From Dyella jiangningensis (GTDB taxonomy: Bacteria > Pseudomonadota > Gammaproteobacteria > Xanthomonadales > Rhodanobacteraceae), in the NCBI GenBank assembly GCA_000632805.1, contig CP007444.1, positions 1,488,001 through 1,552,000 of the forward strand: DNA of 64,000 nt, given 5' to 3'. Below, in pieces: positions 1 through 10,609 of the stretch. The position numbers were made by a program, and so were the translations under genes. Below the pieces are notes generated by a model. That model was given only the letters and a program-made list of their open reading frames with translations, searched no databases and was not told where the DNA came from. The number at the start of each line of letters is the position of its first letter. Within the stretch, counting starts at the first letter, position 1.

Positions 1-1307
<1,307 letters not shown>

Positions 1308-1309
1308 TC

Positions 1310-1609
1310 ATGTGGTTCGCCATCATTGGCACGGATGTGCCCGATTCGCTCGAAGGCCGTAAGGGAGCCCGCCCCGCCCACCTCGCGCGCTTGCAGAAGC
1401 TTCAGGACGAGGGTCGCATGTTGCTGGCCGGCCCGTTTCCCGCGATCGAGGCGGAAGATCCGGGCCCGGCGGGATTCACCGGCAGCCTGATCGTGGCCGA
1501 GTTCCCGACGCAGGCCGATGCGGAAGCCTGGGCCCAGGCCGACCCCTATGTCGCTGCGGGCGTCTATGCCAGCGTGGCCATCCAGCCGTTCCGCAAGGTG
1601 CTGCCGTAA
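1310..1609 (+). CDS. yciI: YciI family protein
   Basis: Small cytoplasmic protein of 99 residues, matching E. coli YciI (98) in length. Recognisable family segments are [16 protein letters not shown], the AGPFPA turn, PGPAGFTGS and [10 protein letters not shown]. The family has a ferredoxin-like dimeric alpha-beta fold related to muconolactone isomerase; its conserved His (in PAHLARL) and Asp (in ADPY) are thought to form an active site, but the physiological substrate is not established. It starts 2 bp after lysS and ends 2 bp before bolA, which argues for one transcript and translational coupling. The identity is clear; the function is not. Confidence 0.92.
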   Translation: MWFAIIGTDVPDSLEGRKGARPAHLARLQKLQDEGRMLLAGPFPAIEAEDPGPAGFTGSLIVAEFPTQADAEAWAQADPYVAAGVYASVAIQPFRKVLP

Positions 1610-1611
1610 GC

Positions 1612-1875
1612 ATGGCCACGCCCATGGTCGAGCAGATCCGCGAGCGCCTGCAGCAGGCGCTCGATCCCGTGTCCCTCGAGGTGCTGGACGAGGGCTACAA
1701 GCACGCGGGCCATGCCAACGACGGCAAGGGGCATTTCCATGTGCGCGTCGTCAGCGCGGCCTTCGCCGGGCAGCTGTCGATCAAGCGCCACCGGCTGGTG
1801 TACGCGGCCCTGCAGGGCCTGATGGACAACGGCATCCACGCGCTTTCCATCGACGCGAAGGCGCCGGGCGAATAA
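1612..1875 (+). CDS. bolA: BolA family protein
   Basis: BolA-like protein of 87 residues. Family members bind monothiol glutaredoxins through a shared [2Fe-2S] cluster and influence morphology, biofilm formation and iron homeostasis; some bind DNA. The class II KH-like fold shows as an N-terminal helix with ERLQQAL, the strand LEVLDEGYKHAGHA, the loop FHVRVVSAAFAG, and the segment KRHRLVYAALQGLM with the conserved cluster-ligand His of the RHR/RHRLVY signature. It is the third gene of a tight lysS-yciI-bolA run. Whether it is the BolA or the IbaG type cannot be settled here, although the HAGHAND loop favours BolA. Confidence 0.9.
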   Translation: MATPMVEQIRERLQQALDPVSLEVLDEGYKHAGHANDGKGHFHVRVVSAAFAGQLSIKRHRLVYAALQGLMDNGIHALSIDAKAPGE

Positions 1876-2144
1876 GCCCGCGCGCCTCGTTACGCGCCAG
1901 GGCCTGGCGACGGGTAGTGCTGGTGATTTTTTCGCCAGTCGGACCGCTTGCCGTCCCGCGGCTCTGCCGATCCGCGAACCAGTGAGACAGGTGCGGCACA
2001 GAAATTCTTTTGTAACATCGACTTACGGTTCGGTGTTAAAGTGAAACATCGAGCCAAAACGCATTGCGGCTGGGGCCTGCGTTTGGCACAGTGACCCATC
2101 GCCCGACCGCGTCGGGCTTCACCTATTTGGCTGCCGACGCCCGC

Positions 2145-5100
2145 ATGCGCCTGACCACGATCAAACTCGCCGGTTTCAAGTCCTTCGTGGACCCGACCAC
2201 CCTGCACCTGCCGACCAACATGACTGGCGTGGTGGGGCCCAATGGCTGCGGCAAGTCCAACATCATCGATGCCATCCGTTGGGTGATGGGCGAGAGCGCG
2301 GCCAGCCGCCTGCGCGGCGACTCGCTCACCGACGTGATCTTCTCCGGCTCCAACGCGCGCAAACCGGTGGGCCAGGCCACGGTCGAGCTGATCTTCGACA
2401 ACGGCGACGGCACCATCCAGGGTGAGTACGGCCAGTACGCCGAGATTTCGGTCAAGCGCCAGGTGACTCGTGACGGGCAGTCGGCGTATTTCCTCAACGG
2501 CGCGCGTTGCCGCCGTCGCGACATCACCGATCTGTTCCTCGGCACGGGCCTTGGTCCGCGCAGCTACTCGATCATCGAGCAGGGCATGATCAGCCAGATC
2601 GTCGAGGCCGCGCCCGACGAGCTGCGCACGCATCTGGAAGAGGCGGCCGGCATCTCCAAGTACAAGGAACGCCGCAAGGAAACCGAGAGCCGCATCAAGT
2701 CCACCCGCGAGAACCTCGACCGCGTGCGCGACGTGCGCGACGAGGTGGACAAGCAGCTGGAGCACTTGAATCGCCAGGCCCGCGCCGCCGAACGCTGGAA
2801 GGCGCTGAAGGAAGAGCAGGTGCGCAAGGAAGCCGAGCTGCGCGCGCTCGAATACCGCGGCTTGAAGAGCCAGCACGACAACGAAGGCTCGGGCCTCAAC
2901 GCGGCCGAAGTCGAGATCGAGAAGTTCGTCGCCATGCAGCGCCATCAAGAGGCGCAGATGGAGACGGTGCGCGAGCGCCACACCGAAGCTACCGAACACC
3001 TGAACACGGTGCAGGCCGAGGTGTACAAGGTTGGCGCCGAGATCGCCCGCGTCGAGCAGCAGGTGCGCTTCAACCGCGAGACCGCCGACCGGCTGCAGCG
3101 CGCACAGGGCGAGGCCGATCGCGAACACGGGGAGCTGGCCGAGCACATCGCCAACGATCGCACGCAGGTGGAATCGCTGCGCATGGCGCTGGCCGAAGGC
3201 GAGCCGAAGCTGGAATCGCTGCAGCAGATGCAGGACGACACCGCCGAATCGCTGCGCGAGACCGAAACCAAGCTGGCGGACTGGCAGCAGCGTTGGGATG
3301 CACACACGCGCACCGCCGGCGAATCGAGCCGCGCCGCCGAAGTGGAGCGCACCAAGCTCAACTACCTCGATCGCCAGGCCATCGACCTGTCGCGTCGCCG
3401 CGAAGTGCTGGAAGCCGAGCAGAAGGCCACCGACATCGCGTCGCTCGATGCCGCTGCCGAGCAGTTGAACGAAGAACACGACACGCAGCGCGAGCGCGTG
3501 GAATCGCTGGGCCAGCTGCTCGATCAGCACAAGCTGGCCTACGAAAAAGTCATCGACGAAGAGCGCCAGGTACAGTCCTCGCTCAACGAAGCGCGCCAGC
3601 AGCTGCAGACCGCACGCGGTCGCCAGGCCTCGCTGGAAGCGCTGCAGCACGCTGCGCTGGGTCAGGAAGAGAGCGCAGCCAGCGGCTGGCTGGCGCGGCT
3701 TGGGCTCGACAAATCGCGACGCCTCGGCGAATCGCTGCAGGTGGAAGCCGGCTGGGAAACCGCGGTGGAGACCGTGCTCGCCGGCTATCTCGACGCTGTG
3801 CTGGTGGATGACGCCCATCGCCTCGCGGGTGAATTCGCGTCGCTGGAAAATGCCGATGTCGCGCTGGTCGATGGGGTCGAAGGTGGTGCCAACACGGCCG
3901 GCACGCTGGCAGCGCATGTGCGTGGTCCTGCGGCGGCGATTTCGATTCTCAGCCATGTGCTGACGGCCGAGTCGATCGAGCATGCGCACCAGGTCGTCGC
4001 GGGACTTTCCGCGCTGGCGCCGTATCAGTCGGTGATGACGCGCGCCGGCGAATGGATCGGCCCGGGCTGGGCACGCGTGCGTCGCGCGCAGGGCAACCAG
4101 GTGGGCGTGCTGGCGCGCGAGCGCGAGATGCGCACGCTGGGCGAGCAGATCCTTGCGCTGGAAGAGCGCATCGAAGAAGCCACCAACACGCTGGACGACC
4201 TGCGCACGCGCAAGTTCGAAGCCGAGCGCGCGCGCGACGACGCGCAGCGCGAGCTGTACAACGCACACCGCCGCCAGTCCGAACTGGCCGGCCAGCTGCA
4301 GAGTCATCGCGGCAAGATGGAAACCGCGCGGGCTCGCGCGGAAAAGGTCGCCGGCGAAATCAGCGACCTGATCACCCAGCTGGACGAGCTGCAGACGCAG
4401 ACGCGCGATGCGCGCGCACGCCTGGACGAATCCGTTGGCCACATGGGTGATCTGGAAGACGAGCGCCGCGAACTGGAGAACGAGCGCCGCGCCTTGCTTG
4501 AGGCCCGCGAAGAAGCGCGCATGAACGCGCGCGAGGCCGCGGACCAGGCGCATGCGCTGGCGCTGTCGATGGAGTCGAAGCGTTCCTCGCTCACCTCGCT
4601 GGAGCAGGCGCTGGCGCGCATGGAAACCCAGCTGCGCCAGATCGAGGCGCGGCGCAGCGAAATCGCGGAGCAGCTTGCCGCCGGTTCCGACCCCATCGCC
4701 GAGCTGGAAGCCGAGCGCCAGACCTATCTCGACCAGCGCCTGCTGGTGGACAAGCAACTGGTCGATGCGCGTCGTGGCCTGGAAGATTGCGACAGCGAAT
4801 TCCGTCGCCTGGAGCAGGAGCGCCAGCGCATCGAGCAGGTGCTCAACGGCCTGCGCGAAAACCTTTCGCAGAAGCGGCTCGCGGCGCAGGCGTTGCAGTT
4901 GCGCGCCGAGCAGCTGGCCGAAGCCATCACGGCCTCGGGCCTCGAACTCGAACCGCTGCTCGCGGAACTCGCTGAAGACGCGGATGCCAGCCAGTGGCGC
5001 ACGCAGCTGACCGACATCGGCCAGAAGATCACGCGCCTGGAACCGGTGAATCTTGCCGCGATCCAGGAGCATGCCGAGCAGAGCGAGCGCAAGACTTATC

Positions 5101-5654
5101 TCGACAACCAGCTCGCCGACCTGACCAGCGCGATGGAAACGCTGGAGGCGGCCATCAAGAAGATCGACCGCGAGACGCGCCAGCGCTTCAAGGAAACCTT
5201 CGACCGCGTGAATGCCGGCGTGCAGGAGCTGTTCCCGCGCCTGTTCGGCGGTGGCCATGCGTACCTCGAACTCACCGGCGACGACCTGCTCGACACCGGC
5301 GTGGCGATCATGGCGCGTCCGCCGGGCAAGCGCGTGTCCAACATCACGCTGCTGTCTGGCGGCGAGAAGGCGCTCACTGCCGTATCGCTGGTGTTTGCCA
5401 TCTTCGGCCTCAACCCCGCGCCGTTCTGTTTGCTGGACGAGGTGGATGCGCCGCTCGACGAAGCGAACGTGGGCCGCTTCTCCAACATGGTGAAGGAGAT
5501 GAGCGAGAAGGTGCAGTTCATCTTCGTCAGCCACAACAAGGCGACGATGGAGGCCGCGTCGCAGTTGTGCGGCGTGACCATGCGCGAAGCGGGCGTGTCG
5601 CGACTGGTGCAGGTGGATCTGGCAGAAGCCGCTAAACTTGCGGGCGCAGCCTGA
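2145..5654 (+). CDS. smc: Chromosome partition protein Smc
   Basis: SMC ATPase of 1169 residues that, with ScpA and ScpB, organises and segregates the nucleoid. The N-terminal head carries Walker A GPNGCGKSN at residues 31-39. Two long coiled coils, rich in Glu, Arg and Gln, flank a hinge near residues 510-640. The C-terminal head has the signature LSGGEKAL, then Walker B FCLLDEVDAPLDEAN and the D-loop. The start was placed at MRLTTIKLAGFKSF, the canonical Smc N-terminus; the frame stays open to 2064, but the extra 27 residues match nothing in the family. The stop is 10 bp before zipA, so the two are likely cotranscribed. The antisense frame is open over nearly the whole gene, a base-composition shadow. 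Confidence 0.97.
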   Translation: MRLTTIKLAGFKSFVDPTTLHLPTNMTGVVGPNGCGKSNIIDAIRWVMGESAASRLRGDSLTDVIFSGSNARKPVGQATVELIFDNGDGTIQGEYGQYAEISVKRQVTRDGQSAYFLNGARCRRRDITDLFLGTGLGPRSYSIIEQGMISQIVEAAPDELRTHLEEAAGISKYKERRKETESRIKSTRENLDRVRDVRDEVDKQLEHLNRQARAAERWKALKEEQVRKEAELRALEYRGLKSQHDNEGSGLNAAEVEIEKFVAMQRHQEAQMETVRERHTEATEHLNTVQAEVYKVGAEIARVEQQVRFNRETADRLQRAQGEADREHGELAEHIANDRTQVESLRMALAEGEPKLESLQQMQDDTAESLRETETKLADWQQRWDAHTRTAGESSRAAEVERTKLNYLDRQAIDLSRRREVLEAEQKATDIASLDAAAEQLNEEHDTQRERVESLGQLLDQHKLAYEKVIDEERQVQSSLNEARQQLQTARGRQASLEALQHAALGQEESAASGWLARLGLDKSRRLGESLQVEAGWETAVETVLAGYLDAVLVDDAHRLAGEFASLENADVALVDGVEGGANTAGTLAAHVRGPAAAISILSHVLTAESIEHAHQVVAGLSALAPYQSVMTRAGEWIGPGWARVRRAQGNQVGVLAREREMRTLGEQILALEERIEEATNTLDDLRTRKFEAERARDDAQRELYNAHRRQSELAGQLQSHRGKMETARARAEKVAGEISDLITQLDELQTQTRDARARLDESVGHMGDLEDERRELENERRALLEAREEARMNAREAADQAHALALSMESKRSSLTSLEQALARMETQLRQIEARRSEIAEQLAAGSDPIAELEAERQTYLDQRLLVDKQLVDARRGLEDCDSEFRRLEQERQRIEQVLNGLRENLSQKRLAAQALQLRAEQLAEAITASGLELEPLLAELAEDADASQWRTQLTDIGQKITRLEPVNLAAIQEHAEQSERKTYLDNQLADLTSAMETLEAAIKKIDRETRQRFKETFDRVNAGVQELFPRLFGGGHAYLELTGDDLLDTGVAIMARPPGKRVSNITLLSGGEKALTAVSLVFAIFGLNPAPFCLLDEVDAPLDEANVGRFSNMVKEMSEKVQFIFVSHNKATMEAASQLCGVTMREAGVSRLVQVDLAEAAKLAGAA

Positions 5655-5664
5655 GGAATTCGAC

Positions 5665-6687
5665 ATGACCGTACAACCCGTGCTCGCCTTCGCTTGGAAT
5701 CCCGCCGTGGGCATTCCGATGCTGATCGTCGGCCTGATTGTGCTCGCCCTGATCTGGTTGTTCGGCCAGCCGAAGAAGGAGCAGGGCAGGCGGCGCTTCG
5801 TGCCGGGCACGTCGGGTGAGCGCCGCGAGCCGACCTTCGGCGATGAAGGCGAAGCGGTGGACGAACCTTCCTTCAGCGCGCGCGATGATTTCCATCTGGA
5901 CGCGGGCGATCACTCGCCGATGCAGGGCGAACTGGACATGGGCCTGCGCGAGGAACTCGAGCGGCTCGGCGCCACGCTGGCGGGCGGCAAGGACAAGATG
6001 GACCCGGCGCCAATCGCCAAGCCGCAGGGCATCGCGGCTTCGATCATCGACGCGCTGCGCGCGCCGCCGGAACAATTCGAGCAGAACCTCGCCCACGGCC
6101 ACCCCGAGCCGGCACCGCTGCCGCACGCGGCAGTTCCGGAACAACCGGCCGCGTCCGTTCCTGCCGCAGCTCCCGCGTCAGCGCCGGCCGCGGCTCGTGT
6201 GCCGCCACGTTCCGACCTGGGGCGTCGCCCGGAGCGCCTGCCGGTCGAACGCATCGTCACGCTGTTCGTGGTGGCACGCGAAGGCAACGTGTTCCATGGT
6301 GCCGACCTGATCGTCGCGGCCGAAAAGGCCGGGCTGGAATTCGGTGACATGGGCATCTACCACCGCCTGGTGGATGGCAAACGGGAACAGGGGCCGATCT
6401 TCAGCGTCGCCAACATGCTCAAGCCGGGCAATTTCGACCTGACCCGTCTGGATGCATTGCGCACGCCAGGCCTGAGTTTCTTCATGACGCTGCCCGCGCC
6501 GATTCCCGCCCTGGACGCCTGGGACACCATGCTGCCCACCGCGCAGCGGTTGGCCGAGCTTTTGGACGGCCAGGTCCTGGACGAAGAGCGCAATGCGCTC
6601 GGCCGCCAACGCATCGCGCACATCCGCGACGAGCTGCGTGGCTGGGATCGCGATCACGAGGGCAAGGAAATCACCTTCGGACGGTAA
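5665..6687 (+). CDS. zipA: Cell division protein ZipA
   Basis: Divisome protein of 340 residues that tethers FtsZ to the inner membrane. Order: a membrane helix near residues 10-30 (VGIPMLIVGLIVLALIWLFG), a basic stretch (PKKEQGRRR), a long linker rich in Pro and Ala ending near residue 195, and a C-terminal ZipA FtsZ-binding domain of about 140 residues (ERIVTLFVVARE, GLEFGDMGIYHRL, FSVANMLKPGNFD, LSFFMTLPAP). The ATG at 5665 follows a GAGGAA ribosome-binding site; a TTG nine codons upstream is less likely. In Xanthomonas smc-zipA is normally followed by ligA, but here ligA lies about 28.7 kb away. Confidence 0.93.
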   Translation: MTVQPVLAFAWNPAVGIPMLIVGLIVLALIWLFGQPKKEQGRRRFVPGTSGERREPTFGDEGEAVDEPSFSARDDFHLDAGDHSPMQGELDMGLREELERLGATLAGGKDKMDPAPIAKPQGIAASIIDALRAPPEQFEQNLAHGHPEPAPLPHAAVPEQPAASVPAAAPASAPAAARVPPRSDLGRRPERLPVERIVTLFVVAREGNVFHGADLIVAAEKAGLEFGDMGIYHRLVDGKREQGPIFSVANMLKPGNFDLTRLDALRTPGLSFFMTLPAPIPALDAWDTMLPTAQRLAELLDGQVLDEERNALGRQRIAHIRDELRGWDRDHEGKEITFGR

Positions 6688-6707
6688 GCCGACCGTAGTC
6701 AGCTTTC

Positions 6708-6897
6708 TTGTGGGAGCGCACCCTGTGCGCGATTCAATCCCGACGCAACGCTGAGATGTCGTCAGCCAGGGACGCCTCTTCAGCCGACGAGGACTCGCAC
6801 CTTCCTGTGGGAGCGCACCCTGTGCGCGACTGTCCGCCGAGGTCAAACCTCAAGGCGCGGCGTAACAGGCCGCCGCGCACAGGGTGCACTCCCACAG
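6708..6897. repeat. REP cluster A: three copies, two as an inverted pair
   Basis: Three copies of a roughly 25-base REP unit in the zipA-PLD gap. Two are forward, at 6708-6732 and 6805-6829, both reading GTGGGAGCGCACCC then TGTGCGCGA. One is inverted at 6874-6897 (GCGCACAGGGTGC then ACTCCCACAG). The second and third copies face each other as a REPIN of 93 bp. Each unit has its own short palindrome (GCGCA...TGCGC). Related pairs occur at 31.0, 41.4, 46.8 and 52.0 kb in this window. Such elements are normally mobilised by a RAYT (TnpA-REP) protein; none is encoded here. Confidence 0.88.
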
Positions 6898-6979
6898 AAG
6901 GGCGATGCGGCCCACGGCATGCCCTGCGGCGCCCCAATACGCCCCTCCGCAGGTTAGAGTGATATCCAAGGAGGGGAGC

Positions 6980-8551
6980 ATGGCCTGGACATCGCTGCGT
7001 CACCTTGCCTGGTTGGGACTCGTGGCGCTGGCCGCCTGTACCCATTCGGACCTGCGTCCCGACTATCCACGTACGCCCAGCACGGTGCTGCCCGTGCAGA
7101 CCGATGCGCCGCTGGTGGCGTATGCGGCCCGCATGACCGCGCAGCACGGCGCCGATTCGGGCGTCCGTCTGATCAGCGACTCGGGCGACGCATTGCTTGC
7201 GCGTATCGCGTTGGCTGATCGCGCCAAGCATTCGCTAGACATCCAGTACTACATGTTCCACAGCGATGCGACCGGCGAGCTGCTGGCGCAACGCCTGCTC
7301 GCCGCTGCCGATCGTGGCGTGCGCGTGCGCCTGCTGCTCGACGACCTGCATGTGGCCGGCAATGATGACGTGCTGCGGGCGCTGGACGGCCATCGCAACA
7401 TCGAGATCCGGCTGTTCAATCCCTTTCTCGAGCGCAACGCTTCGATGTGGGGCATGGGCAAGCAGTTCGCCGGGGATTTCTCTCGACTCAATCGCCGCAT
7501 GCACAACAAGGCCTATATCGCCGATGGCGCCATGGCGATCGTGGGTGGACGCAATATCGGCGACGAGTACTTCGACGCCAATGACAACGTGAACTTTCGT
7601 GACCTCGACGTGCTGGTCGTCGGGCCGGTAGTGGCCGAGGTCGGGCAGGCATTCGATCGTTATTGGAACAGTACGCAGTCGTTCCCCATCGGCGCCTTTC
7701 ATCGCCACGAGCCGGCGCCGGAAGAATTGCAGGAGTTGCGCAGGTCCATGGCCGCGCACGCACGAACCTTCAGCCAGGGCAGTTATGCACAGAACCTCGT
7801 TGCGCGCGTGGGTGACCTCGCCCGCGAAACGCCCTCGAAGGAATGGGCGTGGGGGCAGGCGAGCTACCTGGCGGACGATCCTGAGAAGGGCGACCCCGCG
7901 GCGAACAGCCAGGATCTGCACATGGCGCCAGCCATCCGTGCCTGGCTGGATGGCGCAAAGGATCGCCTGACCCTGATTTCGCCGTACTTCGTGCCCGGCA
8001 AGAAGGGCGTGGCCTATCTGCAGGGCATGCGCGAGCGTGGCGTGAACGTCGAGGTGCTCACCAACTCGCTGGCGTCCACCGACGCCGGCAATGTGTACGT
8101 GGCTTATGCCTCGTACCGTCCGCCCTTGCTGAAGGCCGGCGTGAAGCTCTATGAGCTCAAGCCCGACGCGCGACGAACCGGCGGTGGCAGCCATTTCTTC
8201 GGATCATCCAGCGGCGCCAACAGCCTGCACGCCAAGGCGTTCGTGGTGGACGAGCAACACGCCTTCGTGGGTTCGATGAACCTGGACCCGCGCTCCATCG
8301 ACATCAATACCGAGGATGGCGTGATCGTCCATTCGCCCACCTTGGCCAAGGCGCTGCTATCGATCTTCGCCGATGCCACCAAGCCGGAGCACAGCTACCA
8401 GGTGCTGCTCGATGCGAACGGCAATGTGTATTGGGAAGGCAAGCAAGCGAACGGCGAAATGATCCGCTACGAGCATTCACCGGAAACCAGCTGGTGGCGA
8501 CGCTTCAAGGTGAATGTCGGCGGTTTGCTGCCGATCGAGGGGCTGCTCTAG
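6980..8551 (+). CDS. Phospholipase D-family lipoprotein, ClsC-like cardiolipin synthase
   Basis: Membrane-anchored PLD-superfamily enzyme of 523 residues. The start at 6980 follows GGAGGGGAG and gives a lipoprotein signal with lipobox LAAC (Cys20). Two HKD motifs are intact: HNKAYIADGAMAIVGGRNIG in the first half and HAKAFVVDEQHAFVGSMNLD in the second, each HxKxxxxD followed by the Gly/Ser-rich segment. This two-domain layout and size fit the YmdC/ClsC group, in which ClsC makes cardiolipin from phosphatidylglycerol and phosphatidylethanolamine; other PLD lipoproteins are hydrolases. E. coli ClsC works with YmdB, and no ymdB-like gene is adjacent. The reaction is therefore inferred from family only; the PLD identity is firm. 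Confidence 0.85.
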   Translation: MAWTSLRHLAWLGLVALAACTHSDLRPDYPRTPSTVLPVQTDAPLVAYAARMTAQHGADSGVRLISDSGDALLARIALADRAKHSLDIQYYMFHSDATGELLAQRLLAAADRGVRVRLLLDDLHVAGNDDVLRALDGHRNIEIRLFNPFLERNASMWGMGKQFAGDFSRLNRRMHNKAYIADGAMAIVGGRNIGDEYFDANDNVNFRDLDVLVVGPVVAEVGQAFDRYWNSTQSFPIGAFHRHEPAPEELQELRRSMAAHARTFSQGSYAQNLVARVGDLARETPSKEWAWGQASYLADDPEKGDPAANSQDLHMAPAIRAWLDGAKDRLTLISPYFVPGKKGVAYLQGMRERGVNVEVLTNSLASTDAGNVYVAYASYRPPLLKAGVKLYELKPDARRTGGGSHFFGSSSGANSLHAKAFVVDEQHAFVGSMNLDPRSIDINTEDGVIVHSPTLAKALLSIFADATKPEHSYQVLLDANGNVYWEGKQANGEMIRYEHSPETSWWRRFKVNVGGLLPIEGLL

Positions 8552-8568
8552 CCGTCGAGATGGAACGA

Positions 8569-8595
8569 TCGGCGACGGGGACGTTCCGTCGCCGA
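8569..8595. terminator. Stem-loop between convergent genes
   Basis: A 10-bp perfect stem, TCGGCGACGG pairing with CCGTCGCCGA, around a 7-base loop. It lies in the 49-bp gap between the plus-strand PLD gene and the minus-strand hydrolase gene. The T-tract is weak in both directions, so it probably acts as a shared, inefficient or bidirectional terminator. Confidence 0.6.
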
Positions 8596-8600
8596 CCTGT

Positions 8601-9545
8601 TTATCGCGTTTCGCCCGCGTGACGATCCAGGAATTGGCCTACCAGCCGCGCCACTTCGTCCGGCTGGTCGAGCGTGGCGAAATGAGTCGAGTCGAGAATG
8701 TGCACCTCCGCCTGCGGCGCGTCGCGTCGATAGGCCTCCGCGCCGGGCGTGGTGAAGAACTGGTCTCGCTTGCCCCATAGCACCAGCACCGGTACGTGGA
8801 GGCTACGCAGTAGCGTCTGCCATTGCGGATAGCGTCTCACGTTGGAACCGTAGTCGAACCACAGGTCGTTGCGCGCGTCGATCACGCCAGGGCGCTGTTC
8901 CGCCGCGATCATCTGCAGCATGGCATCGGGGCCCATATGATCCTCGTCTTCCCAGCGGTCGGCCTGCGGGTAGCCGAGCGAGCGTGCATACGCCACACGG
9001 CGCGCGTCCACCGCCTCGTTGCGTGAATCCCAATGGCGACGCAGTTCTCCCTGTGGATCTCGTGCGTATGGAAAGCCGTCCAGATGAATGACGCCGTTCT
9101 GCACGATGATCGAGGTGACCGCCGAGGGCTGCCGGTCGATCAGGCGGAAACCGATCGGTACGCCGTAGTCCTGCATGTACAGACCATAGCGATGGATGCC
9201 GCGCGCGGCCAGGAATGCGGAGACGGTATCGGCGAGATGATCGAACGTGTAGCGATAGGCATCCCGGCCGGGCGTATCGGAGTAGCCGAACGAGGGATAG
9301 TCGACCGCGATCACGTGAACATGCCGCGTCGCGACAAGGTCTTCCATGACCTTCACGTACATCAGCGATGACAGCGGATTGCCATGCAGGAAGACCAGCG
9401 TGGGGTCCGAGGGGTTGCCTCCCTCACGGTAGAAAAGATGCAGGCCAGCCACCTCTTGCCAGCCCTCATGCAGTCCATCGGCGCGCGCCGTAGACGTGGC
9501 CATGGCGAGCAGCAGTGAGGCAAGCAGGATTAAGGCGGATTTCAT
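8601..9545 (-). CDS. Exported alpha/beta hydrolase, haloalkane-dehalogenase/epoxide-hydrolase type
   Basis: Secreted alpha/beta-hydrolase of 314 residues. The start at 9545 has a GGAG site 6-8 bases upstream and opens a Sec signal peptide (MKSALILLASLLLAMATSTA, cleaved near ARA/DG). The oxyanion segment LHGNPLSS (residues 53-60) and a nucleophile elbow with Asp126 in MQDYGVPIG, rather than Ser, mark the haloalkane dehalogenase/epoxide hydrolase branch. The acid is probably Asp in WGKRDQFF and the base His in STHFATLD. True dehalogenases have Trp next to the nucleophile as a halide ligand; here it is Tyr127. Periplasmic location is unusual for the branch. It is divergent from a LysR-type regulator 188 bp away, the likely controller. 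Substrate unknown. Confidence 0.82.
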   Translation of the reverse strand: MKSALILLASLLLAMATSTARADGLHEGWQEVAGLHLFYREGGNPSDPTLVFLHGNPLSSLMYVKVMEDLVATRHVHVIAVDYPSFGYSDTPGRDAYRYTFDHLADTVSAFLAARGIHRYGLYMQDYGVPIGFRLIDRQPSAVTSIIVQNGVIHLDGFPYARDPQGELRRHWDSRNEAVDARRVAYARSLGYPQADRWEDEDHMGPDAMLQMIAAEQRPGVIDARNDLWFDYGSNVRRYPQWQTLLRSLHVPVLVLWGKRDQFFTTPGAEAYRRDAPQAEVHILDSTHFATLDQPDEVARLVGQFLDRHAGETR

Positions 9546-9733
9546 GGATGCTCCGGTGGCAAGGCTGTTCATCGGCGTGACGTCGCGCCCTTTTCCGGTG
9601 CGACGGAATGAATGAAGATCGCGCAGGCGGCGCGGCTGGTCGTTTTCGATCCGGAGTATTCGCGCACGATCCTGGCGAGTGAAGCGATCGTTTCTCACGC
9701 CGGCATGAATCTCTTTCATCCAGGTCCGAATCG

Positions 9734-10609
9734 ATGCGCTACGTACTGCCGCCCATGCATACCTTGAGGACGTTCGAGGCGGTGAGCAGGCTGCGGGGGT
9801 TCGCGCTCGCGGCCGACGAGCTGCACCTCACCGCCAGCGCCGTGAGTCACCAGATACGCGCCCTCGAATCGTTCTACGGAGCGAAATTGCTGCAGCGAAA
9901 CCGCCTTGATGTCTCGCTGACGCCGGCCGGCGTGCAAGTGCTGGGCGTAGTGCAGGAGCTATTGCTGAAGTTGTCGTCGGTCGGTGAGTCGCTGCGCCAT
10001 AAGGACACGCGGCGTCTCTCGATAACAGCGCCACCGTCGTTCGTCAGCCGATGGCTGATGCCGCGACTGGGCGGATTCCTGGGACAGCATCCTGATATCG
10101 ACTTTCGGCTCCATGCCACCGCCCAGGTGCTCGATCTGGGCGCCGAACAGGCCGACTTCGCCATACGCTATGGGCAGGGAAGTTGGCCCGACATGCGCAG
10201 CGAACGGTTTTTGGACGAGCTGGTGTTCCCGGTCGCGTCACCACGCTACGTCTCGCGCTTGCGGCAACGCGGCAAGGTCGGCCTGGCAGGACACACGCTG
10301 CTGCGCGACGACTTCCATGGGTGGGAGCAATGGTGCGAACACACGGGTGAGACGCTGGACGGGGCGCGGTCCGGTGCGGTGTTCAGCGATTCGGCACTGT
10401 TGCTGCAAGCGGCGGAACAGGGGCAGGGCGTTGCCCTCGGACGCAGCGTATTGGTCGCAGATGCACTGGCTTGTGGGGCCCTGGTGCGCATAGGAAAGAA
10501 GAACGCAGCCTCGCCCGGCGCCTACTATCTCGTTGCACGCTCCGGCCGCACGGATGCTCCCCCGGCCGCTGCATTCCGCCAATGGATCATGGCGTTGGCG
10601 GAGCGGTGA
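9734..10609 (+). CDS. LysR-family transcriptional regulator, GcvA-like
   Basis: LTTR of 291 residues. The N-terminal winged helix-turn-helix runs over residues 5-65 (LRTFEAVSRLRGFALAADEL, then LTASAVSHQIRALE). The MRYVLPPMHTLRTFEAV opening is typical of the GcvA branch and supports the ATG at 9734 over the one at 9755. The effector domain includes SITAPPSFVSRWLMPRLGGF and ends with an ALVRIG-type tail. It is divergent from the exported hydrolase gene, the usual arrangement for an LTTR and its target. It ends flush against the 3' end of the convergent flavoprotein gene, so it might instead serve that operon. Family certain, target inferred. Confidence 0.9.
   Translation: MRYVLPPMHTLRTFEAVSRLRGFALAADELHLTASAVSHQIRALESFYGAKLLQRNRLDVSLTPAGVQVLGVVQELLLKLSSVGESLRHKDTRRLSITAPPSFVSRWLMPRLGGFLGQHPDIDFRLHATAQVLDLGAEQADFAIRYGQGSWPDMRSERFLDELVFPVASPRYVSRLRQRGKVGLAGHTLLRDDFHGWEQWCEHTGETLDGARSGAVFSDSALLLQAAEQGQGVALGRSVLVADALACGALVRIGKKNAASPGAYYLVARSGRTDAPPAAAFRQWIMALAER

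Noticed and set aside
1890..5810. 1306-codon open frame antisense to smc
   Set aside because: Composition shadow of a long GC-rich gene; the plus strand encodes a complete Smc, and the antisense product has low-complexity Leu/Ala/Arg/His-rich sequence with no domain.
9612..9767. 51-residue frame in the hydrolase-LysR divergent region
   Set aside because: It overlaps the LysR start in another frame and covers the promoter region; no ribosome-binding site or conserved feature.
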